Positions 1-39,539 are shown, counted from the stretch's first letter. The stretch: 64,000 bases of DNA from Beroe forskalii (GCA_011033025.1 WFMF01000488.1:1-64000), one strand, 5' to 3'. Notes: a model not told the origin generated them from the sequence alone. Program-made: numbers and translations.

Positions 1-970
1 AAAAATATACTGTAAATGAATATTGAATCATATTAACATAATAATTAACTTAATAAGTATTGTACATTTATATTTAAATTCAGGTTGATGATATTAATTC
101 TATCACAGTGTTGTATTATTCTAGTTTTTATACCCAATTCTGTTGTGTTTCTTGATAGGTATAATTATCAATAACATATTTAGTATATTTAGAAATTGCA
201 GATGTTAGTTGTAGAATGTAGATAACCCCTTTTTCGATTTCAATTGGTAAATTACTTGGAAGGAAAGGAGGATTGGAAAAAGAGTCCAGTAAAGATGGAC
301 GAACATTGACTGCTAAAATTATGGTGTGAAATAAAACGGTCAACTATCAAAAACCTGAAGGTGAATATTGGATGACTTAAAACTTTTGAAAAGGAAATCT
401 GAGGTTGCAGGTTTCTGCCTGTCCAGCCCCAAACTTAGTGCTACGCTTATTATACTGCAAGTTGCCCAAGTTCAGTAGAATACCCAACACACTTAATTAG
501 TGTGCTGTTTACCCAACGGTTTGCTGAGATATGGGGAAGTTGACTTACTTATTTAAGAACTATCATTGCCCCAATAACTTATTACAGGCTTTTGCAAGTA
601 TATTGTATTTGATTTTTATTTCTGAGTGACCAGCCTGAAACTCCTGTTAAGTATTACTTTATATTGTTGAATGTTGATACACCTGAACTTTTGATAATCC
701 TGAAATATTGTACCTATTAGTTTATGTTTTTCTATCTTTTAATAATATTGGTTACAAAAGTTAATCTAATCGTTATCAAGTTAGGTATCAGTTCATCAAT
801 ATAACAATCATGATTATAAGTTATCAATTTATTACTCTAAATGGTTTCATTGACTTCAATAAATAATGATGTGCATGCAATTAATATGCACATGCACGTT
901 TACCTCCTGTGCGCGTTTTGCCATGGGGCATGACAGACAGCTGACAGACAAAAAACATGAAATGCGATTT
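1..970. other. Upstream intergenic sequence, no gene seen
   Basis: AT-rich sequence without a convincing exon. Short open frames exist on both strands but show no splice-site context or recognisable residues. The last 100 bases contain CA/TG-rich direct repeats (around 870-900) just upstream of BTBD9 and probably belong to its promoter region. Confidence 0.5.
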
Positions 971-977
971 TATATAA
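971..977 (+). promoter_or_regulatory. Possible TATA box of BTBD9
   Basis: A TATATAA match lies about 70 bases upstream of the chosen BTBD9 ATG at 1045, a plausible distance with a short 5' UTR. A 3' splice-site-like tcctcttag also lies just upstream of the ATG, so transcription could instead start further upstream. Confidence 0.3.
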
Positions 978-1044
978 GTGATACTTGTGTACCTATCGTT
1001 TCCTCTTAGTTACCCACCTAACTAGTGATATCCTGTACCAGGCC

Positions 1045-4000
1045 ATGGCTGGAGCAGGTTGGTGTAAAGGGAATATAAATCACAGCAGGGAAATGTCTCT
1101 TCAGCTAGGCAACCTTCTCAAGGACAGTGAGTTCGAGGGGGACGTTACCATAACTTGTGGTGGTGTCAGGTCCTTCTCCTGCCACAAAGCCATCCTGGCA
1201 GCTAGGTCAAAGTACTTCAAGGCCCTGCTCTATGGGAGCATGAAGGAGTCTCAGCCAGGGGCAGTTATTGAGATCAAGGACACCAACCCTGAGACCTTTG
1301 AGATTCTCCTCGAGTATCTCTACTCGTGTAACGTGAGTTTAGCTCGGATGACTACTGCCCAAGTGCTGCAGTTACTCGAGTTAGCTCACAGATACGAATT
1401 GTCTTTGCTGGAGGATGATATTTGTTCCTACCTGAGGACTCAGATTAATGTGGCAAATGCAGCAGAAATCTGCCAATTGGCCACGTTTTATAACCTGGTG
1501 CGTTTGCAAGAGCACTGCCTTGTCCTCATAGATGCTAACCCAAGTGATTCCCTGATAAACTTTGCAGATCTGGCTTATCATACTATCCATGTCATTTTGA
1601 AAAGGGATAGTTATCCACTCCCAGAAATGGATATATTTATGTTTGTACAGAAATGGTTAACTGACAATGCCCATAAAGTCACCGAGGCTGAAAAGCAATT
1701 TCTCCTCAATGATATCCGACTATCACTCATCTCTCCAGAGGACCTTTTCCTGAAAATAATCCCCACGAAACTTTTCACCAGTGAGAGAATCTTGGATGCC
1801 CTGAAAGACCAAACCCTCCTGAATCATGTGGATCTACCGCACCGAGGGAATCAGTTCCACGGATATGGAGTTGGTCTACAGTCGGTCCATGAGCGTGGTT
1901 TCAGGGGAGAACGGGGATGTTCTCTTCACGCAGTTTGAACCGAGCACAGACAGACCACATTGTCGGCATACCATCGGGGATGAGAATGGGATCACAGTAA
2001 AGTTCCTCTTCCCGCATATCGTTAACAAGATATCGTTCCTGCTTCCTAGTAACAAGGAGTTCAACAGACTGTACAGCTACCAGGTAATGATGTTAGCATT
2101 GACAATTCCGTTCATAACAATAATAAAATATTCACCCCATAAAACCTTAAGTTAATGCAACGATTGATTGATAAAAACTCGGTTGGGGGTTAGTTTCCCC
2201 AATGAGTTTTAAATGTACTGATTATTAGATTCCAATGTTCATCCCTGACAATACAAAAGAGAACAATGACCATTACTGTAAACCTTGGTTCAGGTGCTAA
2301 TCTCCCTGAACGGCAAGACATGGAAAGTAGTGGCTGACTATGCAGAGTACCACTGTCACGGATGGCAACACATCCTGCTACCCTCCCCCAAGTCGGTGTC
2401 GTATATCAAGATCCAAGGGCTCTGGTGCTCTACTAGCAAGACCTTCTGTATCGAACAGATGAGTGTCAGGTAATGTTCAGGACAGTTCTTCATTAACATT
2501 GATCTTCATTAAAATCATCAGTTATTACAATAATGGCAACTGGTAGTGGACATCGTACTTAATCTCCCTATCACTCGCCTTGATATTCAGAATGATTTGA
2601 CTATTGAGAGTTGACACCCACCCTCTCCCAGGCTGGACAGTAACTGTGACGTGGTGTCAGTGGATAGTGACGGTGTCATTGAGCCGAGTGAGAATATAGC
2701 CACCATTGAGCGGGGAGCTATTGTCGTGGAGGGAGTCTCCAAGCAGAGGTCTACCTTGCTGAACGGCAACACTACCCAATACGACTGGGAAGATGGATAC
2801 ACGTGCCATCAGGTGGGTGATTCGTGAAATGATGGGTAGGAATAAGGGCAATGGGTGGGTTGAAATAACACGCGATAGCATGTAAAAGGCGTGATGAATT
2901 AGCATAGTCCACTGAACACTGTGACAAGCTAAATACCGCTAGTGTAAATTCCCCCATATGTCAGGTTGGATCGGGAGCTATAATCGTGCTGCTAAACCAG
3001 CCTTATCTGATGTCTAGCATATCGCTCCTGCTGTGGGATTGTGATACGCGGTGCTACAGCTACATCATATCCGTCAGCAAGGACAGGAGAGGTTGCATAT
3101 ATCCAGAGAATAGTTAATTCTAGTACGCTGTCTTCGAACAGTTGACATGAGAGTTACATAGGTACCTACATTTCACTGTCATAAAAGTTTTTGCGAATTT
3201 CTTGCATTAAATCTCTGATTTAACACCCATATCCTCACGGTGTTGTGTTATGTTTATGTTCTGCTCCGCAAAGTTATTTTTCTGTTCAGGACAGGAGAGA
3301 GTGGGTTGACGTGGCTGATAAGAGCGATGAGAAGTGCAGTTCTTGGCAGCACCTCACCTTCCCTCCCCAACCAGTTTCCTACATCCGTGTTATCGGAACT
3401 CAGGTGAATTCGAGCGTAGCATACAACGTTATCCTCGTATGGCCTCTAATGGCCTTTTCCCTCCTCAATCAAGTTACATTTAAATGTATTTTTAGAGCCA
3501 TAATATTGTGGTTATTATAATAGTTCATGATATCATCTGTTACTGCTTTACTGATAACCTAACCCTTGACAGTTCGTGTTATCAACTTATATCATGTCAG
3601 CAAGGATAATCAGTAATAACTGAAATTACCTTCTTGCTAACCTGTTCGAATAAATTAAATAGTACACAAAATAATACATCAAAGTACACATTATTCTCTT
3701 CATGAATTACAATTTACATCGCGGGAGGAATCTGTAGTAAATTATCAAAGCCCTGAATAAAGTGAATACCTACATTCTTTGACTCTGTAGCACTCCTAGA
3801 CTATAACAGTAATGTATGATATTGCGAAGTAGTACGACTTAGTGAGCAGAGATGTTGTATTCAATGCATAATCCTGAATTTCATAAATCTGAATTCGTTT
3901 TATTAGTTGGTCCTTCGATTCTCGTCATTGGCCGTACGGCTGTTTGAATAGAAGTAAAACTTTCAAAATAATTGTGAATTACATAGTTCGCTGTCTTTTC

Positions 4001-5911
4001 GGATGCATGAAATTTCTACTCACTACGGTATGTAATATAGTTCCAGGCCATCGTCTAGATGCATTACTATGGATATTGAACTCGGCTGCGCTTTGTATGC
4101 ATATTCTCAACTCTGCCCTATAAGTGTGCAGTGTGCAAATAAATAACAAAAATGTGCAATAATGTTAAATTGTGCACACCACTCCCTACTCCCAGTGTTT
4201 CCACATCATCTCTGATGGCACACATTAAGTACCATAAATGGCAAGGAGTCAGGGTATTACAAGAAAATGTCACCCACCTATAGCAGCCCTCAGTGTTCCC
4301 ATCCACCGCAGTGCCACATCTGTGTGTAACACTGGAGAGATTATTGCTATAATTATAGAAATAATTGTTGCGTCTTCTCCTAATATAGATGGTGGAACAT
4401 TGCCACCGGACGCTTGGTCAGATATTAACCAAAAATTATGTTCTATTTGTTCAATTAAAACACCGAAAAATGAACAATTAATTTTGATCTGGGAAATAGG
4501 GAGGCCAAAGGGGTCTGACCAGTAAACGACCGAGTTCAGGTTCTTAGCCGAGGCCGAGTTTGCATCGTCAAGGCCGGAGCCGAGGCCGAGGCCGAGTTCA
4601 ACCGAGTTCATATAACTTTTGTGAAGCTACAATTTTATATTGCCGTAAAACTATTTAAAAAGAATCTTTTGCCAATTGAATCGGTTAAATGTGATAAATT
4701 TCTTATGTTTAATTTTAATCCAGAGAAAATTTGAGCTTGTTTGATCCTAAAATTCAGCCTAAGTTTTGAAATAACACATGAAATTCCGGCAATTAGCTAG
4801 GTATAAAACTCGGCAAAATGAAGCAAAATTTGGCCGAGACCGAGGCCGAGGCCGAGTTTGAAAAAAGGGCCGATTTTGGCCGAGGCCGAGTACTCGGTCG
4901 TTTGCTGCACGTGAGTTCGTTGTTTTGTTCACGATTACAGAATTACAGAAACATGTAATTGATCCATTGTTTATGAAAAGGGGGGAGCTGTCAGGGCACA
5001 GTGGACTGCTACTTTGCATTGGTGTTCTACCAAAAATATGTCTTAATAGGTAATCAAAATGTCGAACTGTTAAACATGTAAAAATTCAACTGTAACTTCA
5101 TTGTATTGTGCAGTACTACTTACCTCAGTTTCCGTTATACAATGTGAAATAATTATACACTCGATATAAAGGCTTGTAATTTAAGCACAGTGTCACCGAA
5201 TACATACTAAGAATTCCTGCCTTGCTATTCATAGAAATCACACTTGTATGATTTCTAGCTAGCAGAGGTTTGGTGAACTGCCCCGACCGTAATAAATGAA
5301 AAGTTACACTTTGCATCAAGCAATCAGTAACTTTGACAATTATAAGTTGTATCGATTTATGAAAACACGAAAATCATATTGTCAAGATTGTTTCGTATCG
5401 TTTCCCATGCATCTGATAATTTCTTTTTCCATCCAATTTTTGAGCCATTGCCAACCATAGATTTAAATTAATCTATATAACACCTCTTCAATTCTATAAT
5501 TATGTGCTACGCAGTATGCACGTATACTTGTGGAGCTACAATGAGCTTATTAAAAGAATATAATTTAAATTTTGTTTTGTTCTACGGACTACGAAAATAG
5601 AAGAGTTCAGTTGAACGTCATTAATTTCTCACTTCTTAACAATATGATTATTCTGTCAAATTCAGCTTCAGTTTGTAATAAAATAGTCTCTAGAAACCCC
5701 TTTGTTTCTCTTTCGCAACCTCTAATATCTTCCATAAAGCCTTTGTTCCCCTTTCTTTATAAACCGTACTTTCTTTCAGAACTCAGCTAACGCGGTGTTT
5801 CACTTGGTACACCTAGAGTCCCCTTCTCAGCACAACAAGAACAGCGGGAGCTGCGCCGGGAGCTCTGCCACTGACAGGAGCTCGGTGAAGAGCGATATTA
5901 GTGACACCTAA
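1045..5911 (+). CDS. BTBD9: BTB/POZ domain-containing protein 9 (six exons)
   Basis: Exons: 1045-2083, 2294-2469, 2632-2812, 2965-3091, 3300-3403, 5780-5911; predicted 585 aa against about 612 in human. The order is a BTB domain (about residues 28-130, with GDVTI, HKAILAARSKYFKALLYG and ESQP), a BACK-type helical region (about 140-240, KRDSYPLPEMDIF), then two F5/8 type C-like domains. The second contains ENIATI, LLNGNTTQYDWEDGYTCHQ and LLLWDCDTRCYSY. The C-terminal exon reads NSANAVFHLVHLES, matching the orthologue's end. The family acts as a Cul3 ubiquitin-ligase adaptor and is linked to sleep and iron biology in flies and mammals. The ATG at 1045 sits in a good context (gccATGGc); an in-frame ATG follows at 1096. 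Exon 1 needs a one-base skip near 1845-1852 (after LPHRG, before ISSTDMEL), with no intron to explain it, so an assembly indel is likely. Junction phases agree across all other exons. The exon 4/5 junction lies in a 12-bp direct repeat. Confidence 0.92.
4520..4907. mobile_element. Small TIR element in BTBD9 intron 5
   Basis: Ends are inverted repeats CAGTAAACGACCGAGT (4520-4535) and its near-complement ending at 4907 (one mismatch). The interior carries repeated GGCCGAG hexamer-like units on both sides. No protein is encoded. No matching flanking duplication is visible, so superfamily is open; a CAG start is compatible with hAT. The rest of the 2.4 kb intron (3404-5779) shows no other feature. 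Confidence 0.5.
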
Positions 5912-6096
5912 CGCGTGGGAGAGGAAACGCGTGATATCTATTATCACGCGTGATATTCATTATAACGCGTGATATCCATTATCACGCGTGATATCCATTA
6001 TAACGCGTGATATCATTATAACGCGTGGTATCCATTATCACGCGTGGTATTCATTATCACGCGTATAATTCATTGCCTATAACGCGTGATATTCAT
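5911..6096. repeat. ACGCGTGATATCCATTAT tandem repeat at the BTBD9 stop codon
   Basis: About ten ACGCGT sites spaced by roughly 18-26 bases, with alternating TTATC/TTATA spacers, begin in the TAA stop codon and continue for about 185 bases. It would form the start of the BTBD9 3' UTR. Confidence 0.85.
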
Positions 6097-6598
6097 TTTG
6101 CGGGATTTCATTTATACTATCTATTGATGCTCAAATCTGTGACAACTTACGTTTGGTAGAAGTAACGTGTGGTAATGTGATATTTAAGTACTTACTGCAC
6201 GGGATTTAACTTCAATGGTTAAATGTAATCACTGCTAAAAACTGCGGGATTTCACTGTTATCATTGCGCAATATTGAAGGTTGAAGGTGGAAACTTGGTT
6301 TTAGATCCTGACGAGATACAGCCAATAGGTCACTAAGGCCCATTTATGGCGTGTCTGGTAACTGGTAATTTACCATTGTACTTCTTTTGAATCATACTTA
6401 TTTACATGTACAATTTAATACACAGTATGTACTACGTTTATTAAATCTAGTTCCTGGACGCCAAATTAAATTTTGTTTTAATGCTGAATAATTTTAAATT
6501 TTATTGCAATAAATTAATGTTGTCAACTCTGACGAATCTATTTTAAAAGTGTATTTTCTTTCTTATTAATTCAATTTGATACACGTAACTCCACTTAT

Positions 6599-6751
6599 GG
6601 GATCGTTCACATATATTGTACGTAATCAATTTTTGGCCGATTTTAACCCCCTCCCCTCGTTATCAAGTTTACAGTAGTTGTATTTGTTACGATAAGATGT
6701 TACGTAATCATTCGGACCCCCTAGGTGATTACGTAATATGTGAACGATCCC
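6599..6751. mobile_element. MITE with GGGATCGTTCACATAT termini (153 bp)
   Basis: Inverted termini GGGATCGTTCACATAT and the complementary ATATGTGAACGATCCC are flanked on both sides by TAT. The same termini bound a 1163-bp element at 17636-18798, so this is a short non-autonomous relative. A 3-bp target duplication and these termini suggest PIF/Harbinger (inference). The rest of 6097-7315 between BTBD9 and ALG12 is AT-rich, with a G/C palindrome near 6827-6850 and no gene seen. Confidence 0.75.
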
Positions 6752-7315
6752 TATACCAACTTAGATGAATGAATAAATCACTAGTTTAAGTTTACATCGA
6801 ATTAATGTCGTTTCATGTTAATCGAAGTGGGGGAGGGGGGCCTCCCCCGGGAAGGGAATCGAACTAAAATTTATTATCTCCGAGGGATTTGTTTCAGTTA
6901 AGTTAATAAATATAATTTTTCTGAATTAGAATTAGGTACTTAAATTGGGTACTGAGAGTAAAAAGTAAACACGTCTTTAATTGGAAGATGCGTGTAATGT
7001 ATGATGTATATTTTGTACATATTATCTAGGTATGTGATGAAACATCATGCTTAATTTACTAATAACAATAAATGATACCTAATTATAGTTACTTAGTTAC
7101 TTAAGGACGTTATTTGGTTTCACGTTTCTTGGTTGTTGTCATTGAGCTGAAAACCTATTTGAGAATTAAACGTATGTTTCATTCTAAAATAAGTTCGGAA
7201 CTATTTCGAGAGAAATTAGATGTTGAATTACCCCGGCTTTCGAAACTTATATCAACATATATCAATTATTGCTACCTTTGTTAGTTGTTATCATCTTAAA
7301 TGTTTCTGAGTCAGG

Positions 7316-34197
<26,882 letters not shown>

Positions 34198-34299
34198 TCT
34201 ATTATATCATCAGAAGATCCTCTGAAAGTTTTCAATAATTGCGTTGATGCGTCTATTTTAACGCGCAGTTGATAGAGCAACTCTTGATATGTTATTATT

Positions 34300-37298
34300 A
34301 ATGGGGTTGGCAAGTATGGGAGCCCGGGAATAGGGGGAGGCATTAATGCTCCCCCTATCCCCGGGATCACAAATTACAGAGTTCACCGTACGGAGGCTTC
34401 CCCTAAACCTGGGATCACCTCTAATCACGGACTCCCCTGTACACTGCTCCCCTTAATCTAGGGCTCCCCCGATTGTCCGGGGCTCACCTCTATACACGGT
34501 CTCGCCCATACCAGACTCACCCTTACCTTGGGCTTCGCCATACCAGGCTCCACCGGACCTCGGGCTTCACCAATGCCTTGGGATAACCCCGATACAGGGG
34601 CTCACCCGTACCAGGCTCACCCACCTTGGGCTTCGCCATACCAGGCTCACCGTTCCTCGGGCTTCACCCGGATGTTCTGGGATAACCCCGATACAGGGGC
34701 TCACCCGTACCAGACTCACCCTTATCTTGGGCTTCACCATACCAGGCTCCACCGAACCTCGGGCTTCACTGATGTTCTGGGCTCACCCTCAAACATGGCA
34801 TCACCCATACCAGGCTCACCCCTTACATTGGGCTTCACCGTACCTGGCTCCACCTTATCCTGGGCTACACTGATGTTCTGGGCTATCCATGAAACATGGG
34901 ATCACCCATACCAGGCTCACCCTTACCTTGGGCTTCACTGTACTTGGCTCCACCTAATCCTAGGCTCCACCATAACTTGGGCTCACCCCTGAAACATGGG
35001 ATCGCCCCATGAGGCTCACCCTTACCTTGGGCTTCACCGTACTTGGCTCCACCTTATCCTGGGCTTCACATAGCTTGGGCTCCCCCACACTTATTTGGGC
35101 TCCCCCCACCAACTCGGGCTCCCCTATGATAACTCGGGCTCCCCCATACTAACTTGGGATCCACCTATCAACTCGGGCTCCCCTATACTAACTCGGGCTC
35201 CCCCACACCAACTTGGGCTCCCATATACCAATTTGGGCTCCCCCATACCAATTTGGGTTCCCCCATACTCCCATACTAACTAGGGCTCCCCATACTAACT
35301 CGGGCTCCCCATACTAACTCGGGCTCTCCATACTAACTCAGGCTCCCCCACACTAACTCGGGCTCCCCCATACTACCTCGGGCTCCCCCATACTAACTCA
35401 GGCTCCCCCATATTAACTCGGGCTCCCCCGTGCAGTACGGGGGAGCCCAAGTTGGTATGGGGGAGCCCGATTAGCACGGGGGAGCCCAAGTTGGTATGGG
35501 GGAGCCCGAACAGCTGTGGGGGCCCAAGTTGTGGGGAGCCCGAACAGCATGGGGAGCCCAAGTTGGTATGGGGGAGCCAGGAACAGAACGGGGAGCCCAA
35601 GTTGGTATGGGGGCCTGAACAGCACTGGAGGGCCCAAGGATTAATGGGGGAACAGAACTGGGGGGAGCCCAGGTATGGGGGGAGCCTGATTAGAACGGGG
35701 GGCCCAAGTTGTATGGGGGAGTCCGTACTGCACGGGGGAGCGAGTTAATATGGGGGAGCCTGAGTTAGTATGGGGGGCCGAGGTAGTATGGGGGAGCCCG
35801 AGTTAGTGTGGGGGCCTGAGTTAGTATGGAGGAGCCCGAGTTAGTATGGGGGAGCCCGAGTTAGTATGGGGAGCCCTAGTTAGTATGGGAGTGTGGGGGA
35901 GCCCAAATTGGTATGGGGGAGTCTGAAAAGCACGGGGGAACCCATGTTAGTATGGGGGAACCCGAACAGCACGGGGGAGCCCAAGTTGGTATGGGGGGAG
36001 TCCGAAAAAGCATGGGAGCCCATGTTAGTATGGGGGAACCCGAACAGCACGGGGGAGCCCAAGTTGGTATAGGGAGCCCGAACAGCAGGGGGGCCCAAGT
36101 TGGTATGGGGAGCCCGATTAGAACGGGGACCCCAAGTTGGTATGGGGAGCCCGTACTGCACGGGGGAGCCCGAGTTAATATGGGGGAGCCTGAGTTAGTA
36201 TGGGGGAGCCCGAGGTTGTATGGGGGAGCCCGAGTTGGTGTGGTGGAGCCTGAGTTAGTATGGAGGAGCCCGAGTTAGTATGGGGGAGCCCGAGTTAGTA
36301 TGGGGAGCCCTAGTTAGTATGGGAGTATGGGGGAGCCCAAATTGGTATGGGGGAGCCCAAATTGGTATATGCGAGCCCAAGTTGGTGTGGGGGTGCCCGA
36401 GTTAGTATAGGGGAGCCCGAGTTGATAGGTGGATCCCAAGTTAGTATGGGGGAGCCCGAGTTATCGTAGGGGAGGCCGAGTTGGTGGGGGGAGCCCAAAT
36501 AAGTGTGGGGGAGCCCAAGCTATGGCGAAGCCCAGGATAAGGTGGGAGCCAAGTACGGTGAAGCCCAAGGTAAGGGTGAGCCTCGTATGGGCGATCCCAT
36601 GTTTCAGGGTGAGCCCAAGTTATGGTGGAGCCTAGGGATTAGGTGGAGCCAAGTACGGTGAAGCCCAAGGTAAGGGTGAGCCTGGTATGGGTGATCCCAT
36701 GTTTCAGGGATAGCCCAGAACATCAGTGTAGCCCAGGATAAGGTGGAGCCAGGTACGGTGAAGCCCAATGTAAGGGTGAGCCTGGTATGGGTGATGCCAT
36801 GTTTGAGGGGTGAGCCCAGAACATCAGTGAAGCCCGAGGTTCGGTGGAGCCTGGTATGGTGTAGCCCAAGATAAGGGTGAGTCTGGTACGGGTGAGCCCT
36901 GTATCGGGGTTATCCCAGAACATCCGTGAAGCCCGAGGATCGGGTGAGCCTGGTATGGTGAAGCCCAAGGTAAGGGGTGAGCCTGGTACGGGTGAGCCCC
37001 TGTATCGGGGTTATCCCAAGGCATTGGTGAAGCCCGCGAGGTCCGGTGGAGCCTGGTATGGCGAAGCCCATGGTAAGGGTGAGTCTGGTATGGGCGAGAC
37101 CGGGTATAGAGGTGAGCCCCGGACAATCGGGGATCCCTAGATTAGGGGAGCGGTGTATAGGGGAGCTTTCATAAGAGGTTATCCCATGTGTAGGGGAAGC
37201 TTGGGTACGGCGAACTCTGTAATTTGCGATACCTAGAATAGGGGGAGCCCTTGTCACCAAAACGGATACATGGGCTCCCCCTACTTGCCAACCCCATT
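34300..37298. mobile_element. Fold-back element: giant inverted repeat of minisatellite DNA
   Basis: Outer ends AATGGGGTTGGCAAGTA (34300) and its complement ending at 37298. The left half (to about 35435) is made of GGGCTCACCC...- and GGGCTCCCCCATACTAACTC-type units. The right half is the reverse complement in the same nested order, with an extra duplication of about 430 bases (35730-35890 repeated at 36160-36330). The turn-round is at GGCTCCCCCGTGCAGTACGGGGGAGCC near 35435. No gene. It resembles Foldback/Galileo elements, whose long TIRs are tandem repeats. It starts about 100 bases after the ALG12 stop. Confidence 0.75.
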
Positions 37299-37728
37299 GA
37301 TACGGTGGGAATTTCGAGTTTTATGGGGATGTTAGTGAGTAATATTTTATGATAGATTGCTAATTTCAAAGTTTAAATTTGACTTATAATATTTTAATAA
37401 TCAATTTTTTATGATTTGTATTTCGGGGATTATTATAGTACCGTTGATTTTGACAGCTGACGTACAACAGTATACGTTGTTTGTTTATTAATAAATACCA
37501 ATTATATCTCACAGTTAAATCTAGCATCGAATATTGTTATTTTCAACTATTTTGTTATGATCATAAAGTCATATAACAATGATAGATGTTCTGAATTTTA
37601 CTGTAAACTAGTAATCTTTTTTCGAATAGATTTTGATAGCCTTTCATAAATTTTATTTTTGCATTTTTGTGATCATATAAGCTCTTTGTAGAGACTAGAT
37701 TAAAATTCAGTGGCGGTATTATCTCAAA

Positions 37729-39121
37729 ATGGTGCGCTATTTGATGTGTTCTATTATGTGGCACGTCGTATTCATTCTATGTAAGTTATGAAAGTAGCTG
37801 ATTGGAGAGATAAAATTTATACATAAGACCGTAATTTGCATTGCATGAATTTTGCACTGTTTCAAACATAATAATATAGTAATATGGTAAATCATAATTA
37901 ATTAACTCGTATTACGCTGTAGTTATGTGAAGGTGCTAACTCGTGGTGCACCGGACGTGCAAAGAAACCTCCCTTCACTTCTACAGATGCTGTATGAATA
38001 GTTCCATCTGCGAGTGAGTATCTCTAGTGAAAATTACCCAACTAGGACTCTTGAATATTACCCAACTAGAACTCTAGAATATTACTCACCGAGAACTCTA
38101 GAAAATGCTTAGAACTGACAGTGCAATTATTTGCTAATATTCTTAACTATGGTAATAATCCGACGCCCTAACCAACTACGCCACTTCGCCTGTCCAGGTT
38201 AATCAAGCGGCAGAAGAGTAACAGTTCGACGAGCAAGATGCGGAGCAGCAAGATAGACCGTAACCACGCCGTGTTCATTGAACGGACCCGGGAAGGGGAC
38301 CAGTTCTACAGCATCCTGGCCACTCGGAGCAGTTCCGAGAGCGATGACTGCAAGCAGGTGTCTTCACAGCAACACACCGGCCACAGGAAACAGAAACGGT
38401 ATGTCAAATACCGAACATCATCAGGTGTAGGATTTCAAATTGATGAGCAGAAAAGCTTTGTTTTACAGATCTCGATTTGATTTAGCTTCATTGACTGCAG
38501 TATATCTCCATTTCGTCTTGATAAACGTCTCCATTCGCATTTGTATGAAATTGATAAGCCAGTTTGATCGTGATATGCCCCTCTTAGCGCTCCTAGCTAG
38601 TTCTTTATACAGTAGGTATACACATTACACATTCCTCCCACCACTCCTAGCTAGTTCTTTATACACTATACACATTCCTTCTCTCAACCAGACGACACAA
38701 GAACACAGGGACTGGTACAAACGTTTGGCGAAACATGTTCGTCATTGGCATCTTCTTTTTTACTCTCATCCTATTGGCTACCCTTGCGTGGCTGGTAATC
38801 ACAATGAAGTTTAGGCTGGAAACTCTCGAAGTTAAAGGTGGGCAAATAATCCCTTAAAATTATGATGAAAATAACTTGTATTTAACAAGGGAAGCTTGTT
38901 TTAATTGAGCGAAACCTTGATTCGAATCCATGCTATCACTTCTTTCGTTGCTGTCTTTAAACAACCATAGTTTATAGTTTATAGTTATCGCTCTCTATTC
39001 TTTTATTCTTCAATCTTCAGTAATTCGCCTGGCGAATGATGTGGATAGTCTACTCAGAACGCAACTAACGTGGACATCAACTCAAACTACCATCAACAGT
39101 TTGAATGAACAGGCACAGTGA
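37729..39121 (+). CDS. Unrecognised single-pass membrane protein (five exons)
   Basis: Exon 1 37729-37780 encodes a signal-peptide-like MVRYLMCSIMWHVVFILY and ends at gtaagt. Exon 2 ends at 38013 (donor gtgagt); its 3' part reads LHFYRCCMNSSICE. Exon 3 is 38198-38398 (LIKRQKSNSSTSKMRSS... to HRKQKR), exon 4 38692-38837, with a transmembrane stretch MFVIGIFFFTLILLATLAWLV, and exon 5 39021-39121 (VIRLANDVDSLLRTQ... ending NEQAQ). Phases agree for exons 2-5. The start of exon 2 is unresolved: the acceptor at 37933 gives CANSWCTGR but then needs a one-base shift to reach the FYRCC frame. Order suggests signal peptide, short Cys-rich ectodomain, charged Ser-rich region, membrane span and short tail; topology is inference. 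No family recognised. Confidence 0.6.
38159..38190 (-). other. tRNA 5'-half-like fragment next to exon 3
   Basis: Minus-strand GGCGAAGTGGCGTAGTTGG followed by ttagggcgtcgga matches the A-box region of a tRNA gene, but the rest of a tRNA is absent. It ends 7 bases before the exon 3 acceptor, suggesting an antisense SINE remnant. Confidence 0.3.
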
Positions 39122-39467
39122 GACTAATGAACAAGAATTGCGCTCGTTTTCTCTTTAACTTCGGCGAGCGCTTAAATTTCACTCTCCCATTAACGGTGAA
39201 GGACACTTGACCCCCCGACCTTACATCCCCCGACATTTGACATCCCCAGACTTTACATACTTACAAACCCCCGACCTTACATCCCCTACTACTGTAGTGC
39301 AAATCTTTAGAGGAAAGCAGGGGATCAAACGTTGCGCTTCAATTATTGCTGCGACACTTGACCCCCCCCCCCCCGACATAACATCCCCCGATGAATAAAC
39401 AAAAATCAAACGCATTGATCCGCGGCTTATTCAAGTTCTCTAAGTGCGACATTTGTAACTTTTCCAG

Positions 39468-39539
39468 ATTCTGAATATGAAGAGTGAGATTGATATGACA
39501 GAAAGTCAGAGTGAAAACCTTATCAACCAGGCACAGTGA
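39468..39539 (+). other. Possible alternative or duplicated last exon
   Basis: After a good acceptor (ttttccag) the sequence reads ILNMKSEIDMTESQSENLI then NQAQ and stop, resembling the end of exon 5 (SLNEQAQ stop). In the phase left by exon 4 it would instead encode DSEYEE and stop, so it may be a relic or belong to another isoform. Confidence 0.35.

Noticed and set aside
34528..37260. Proline/glycine-rich open frames in the fold-back element
   Set aside because: Arise from repeat units; mirror frames occur in both halves.
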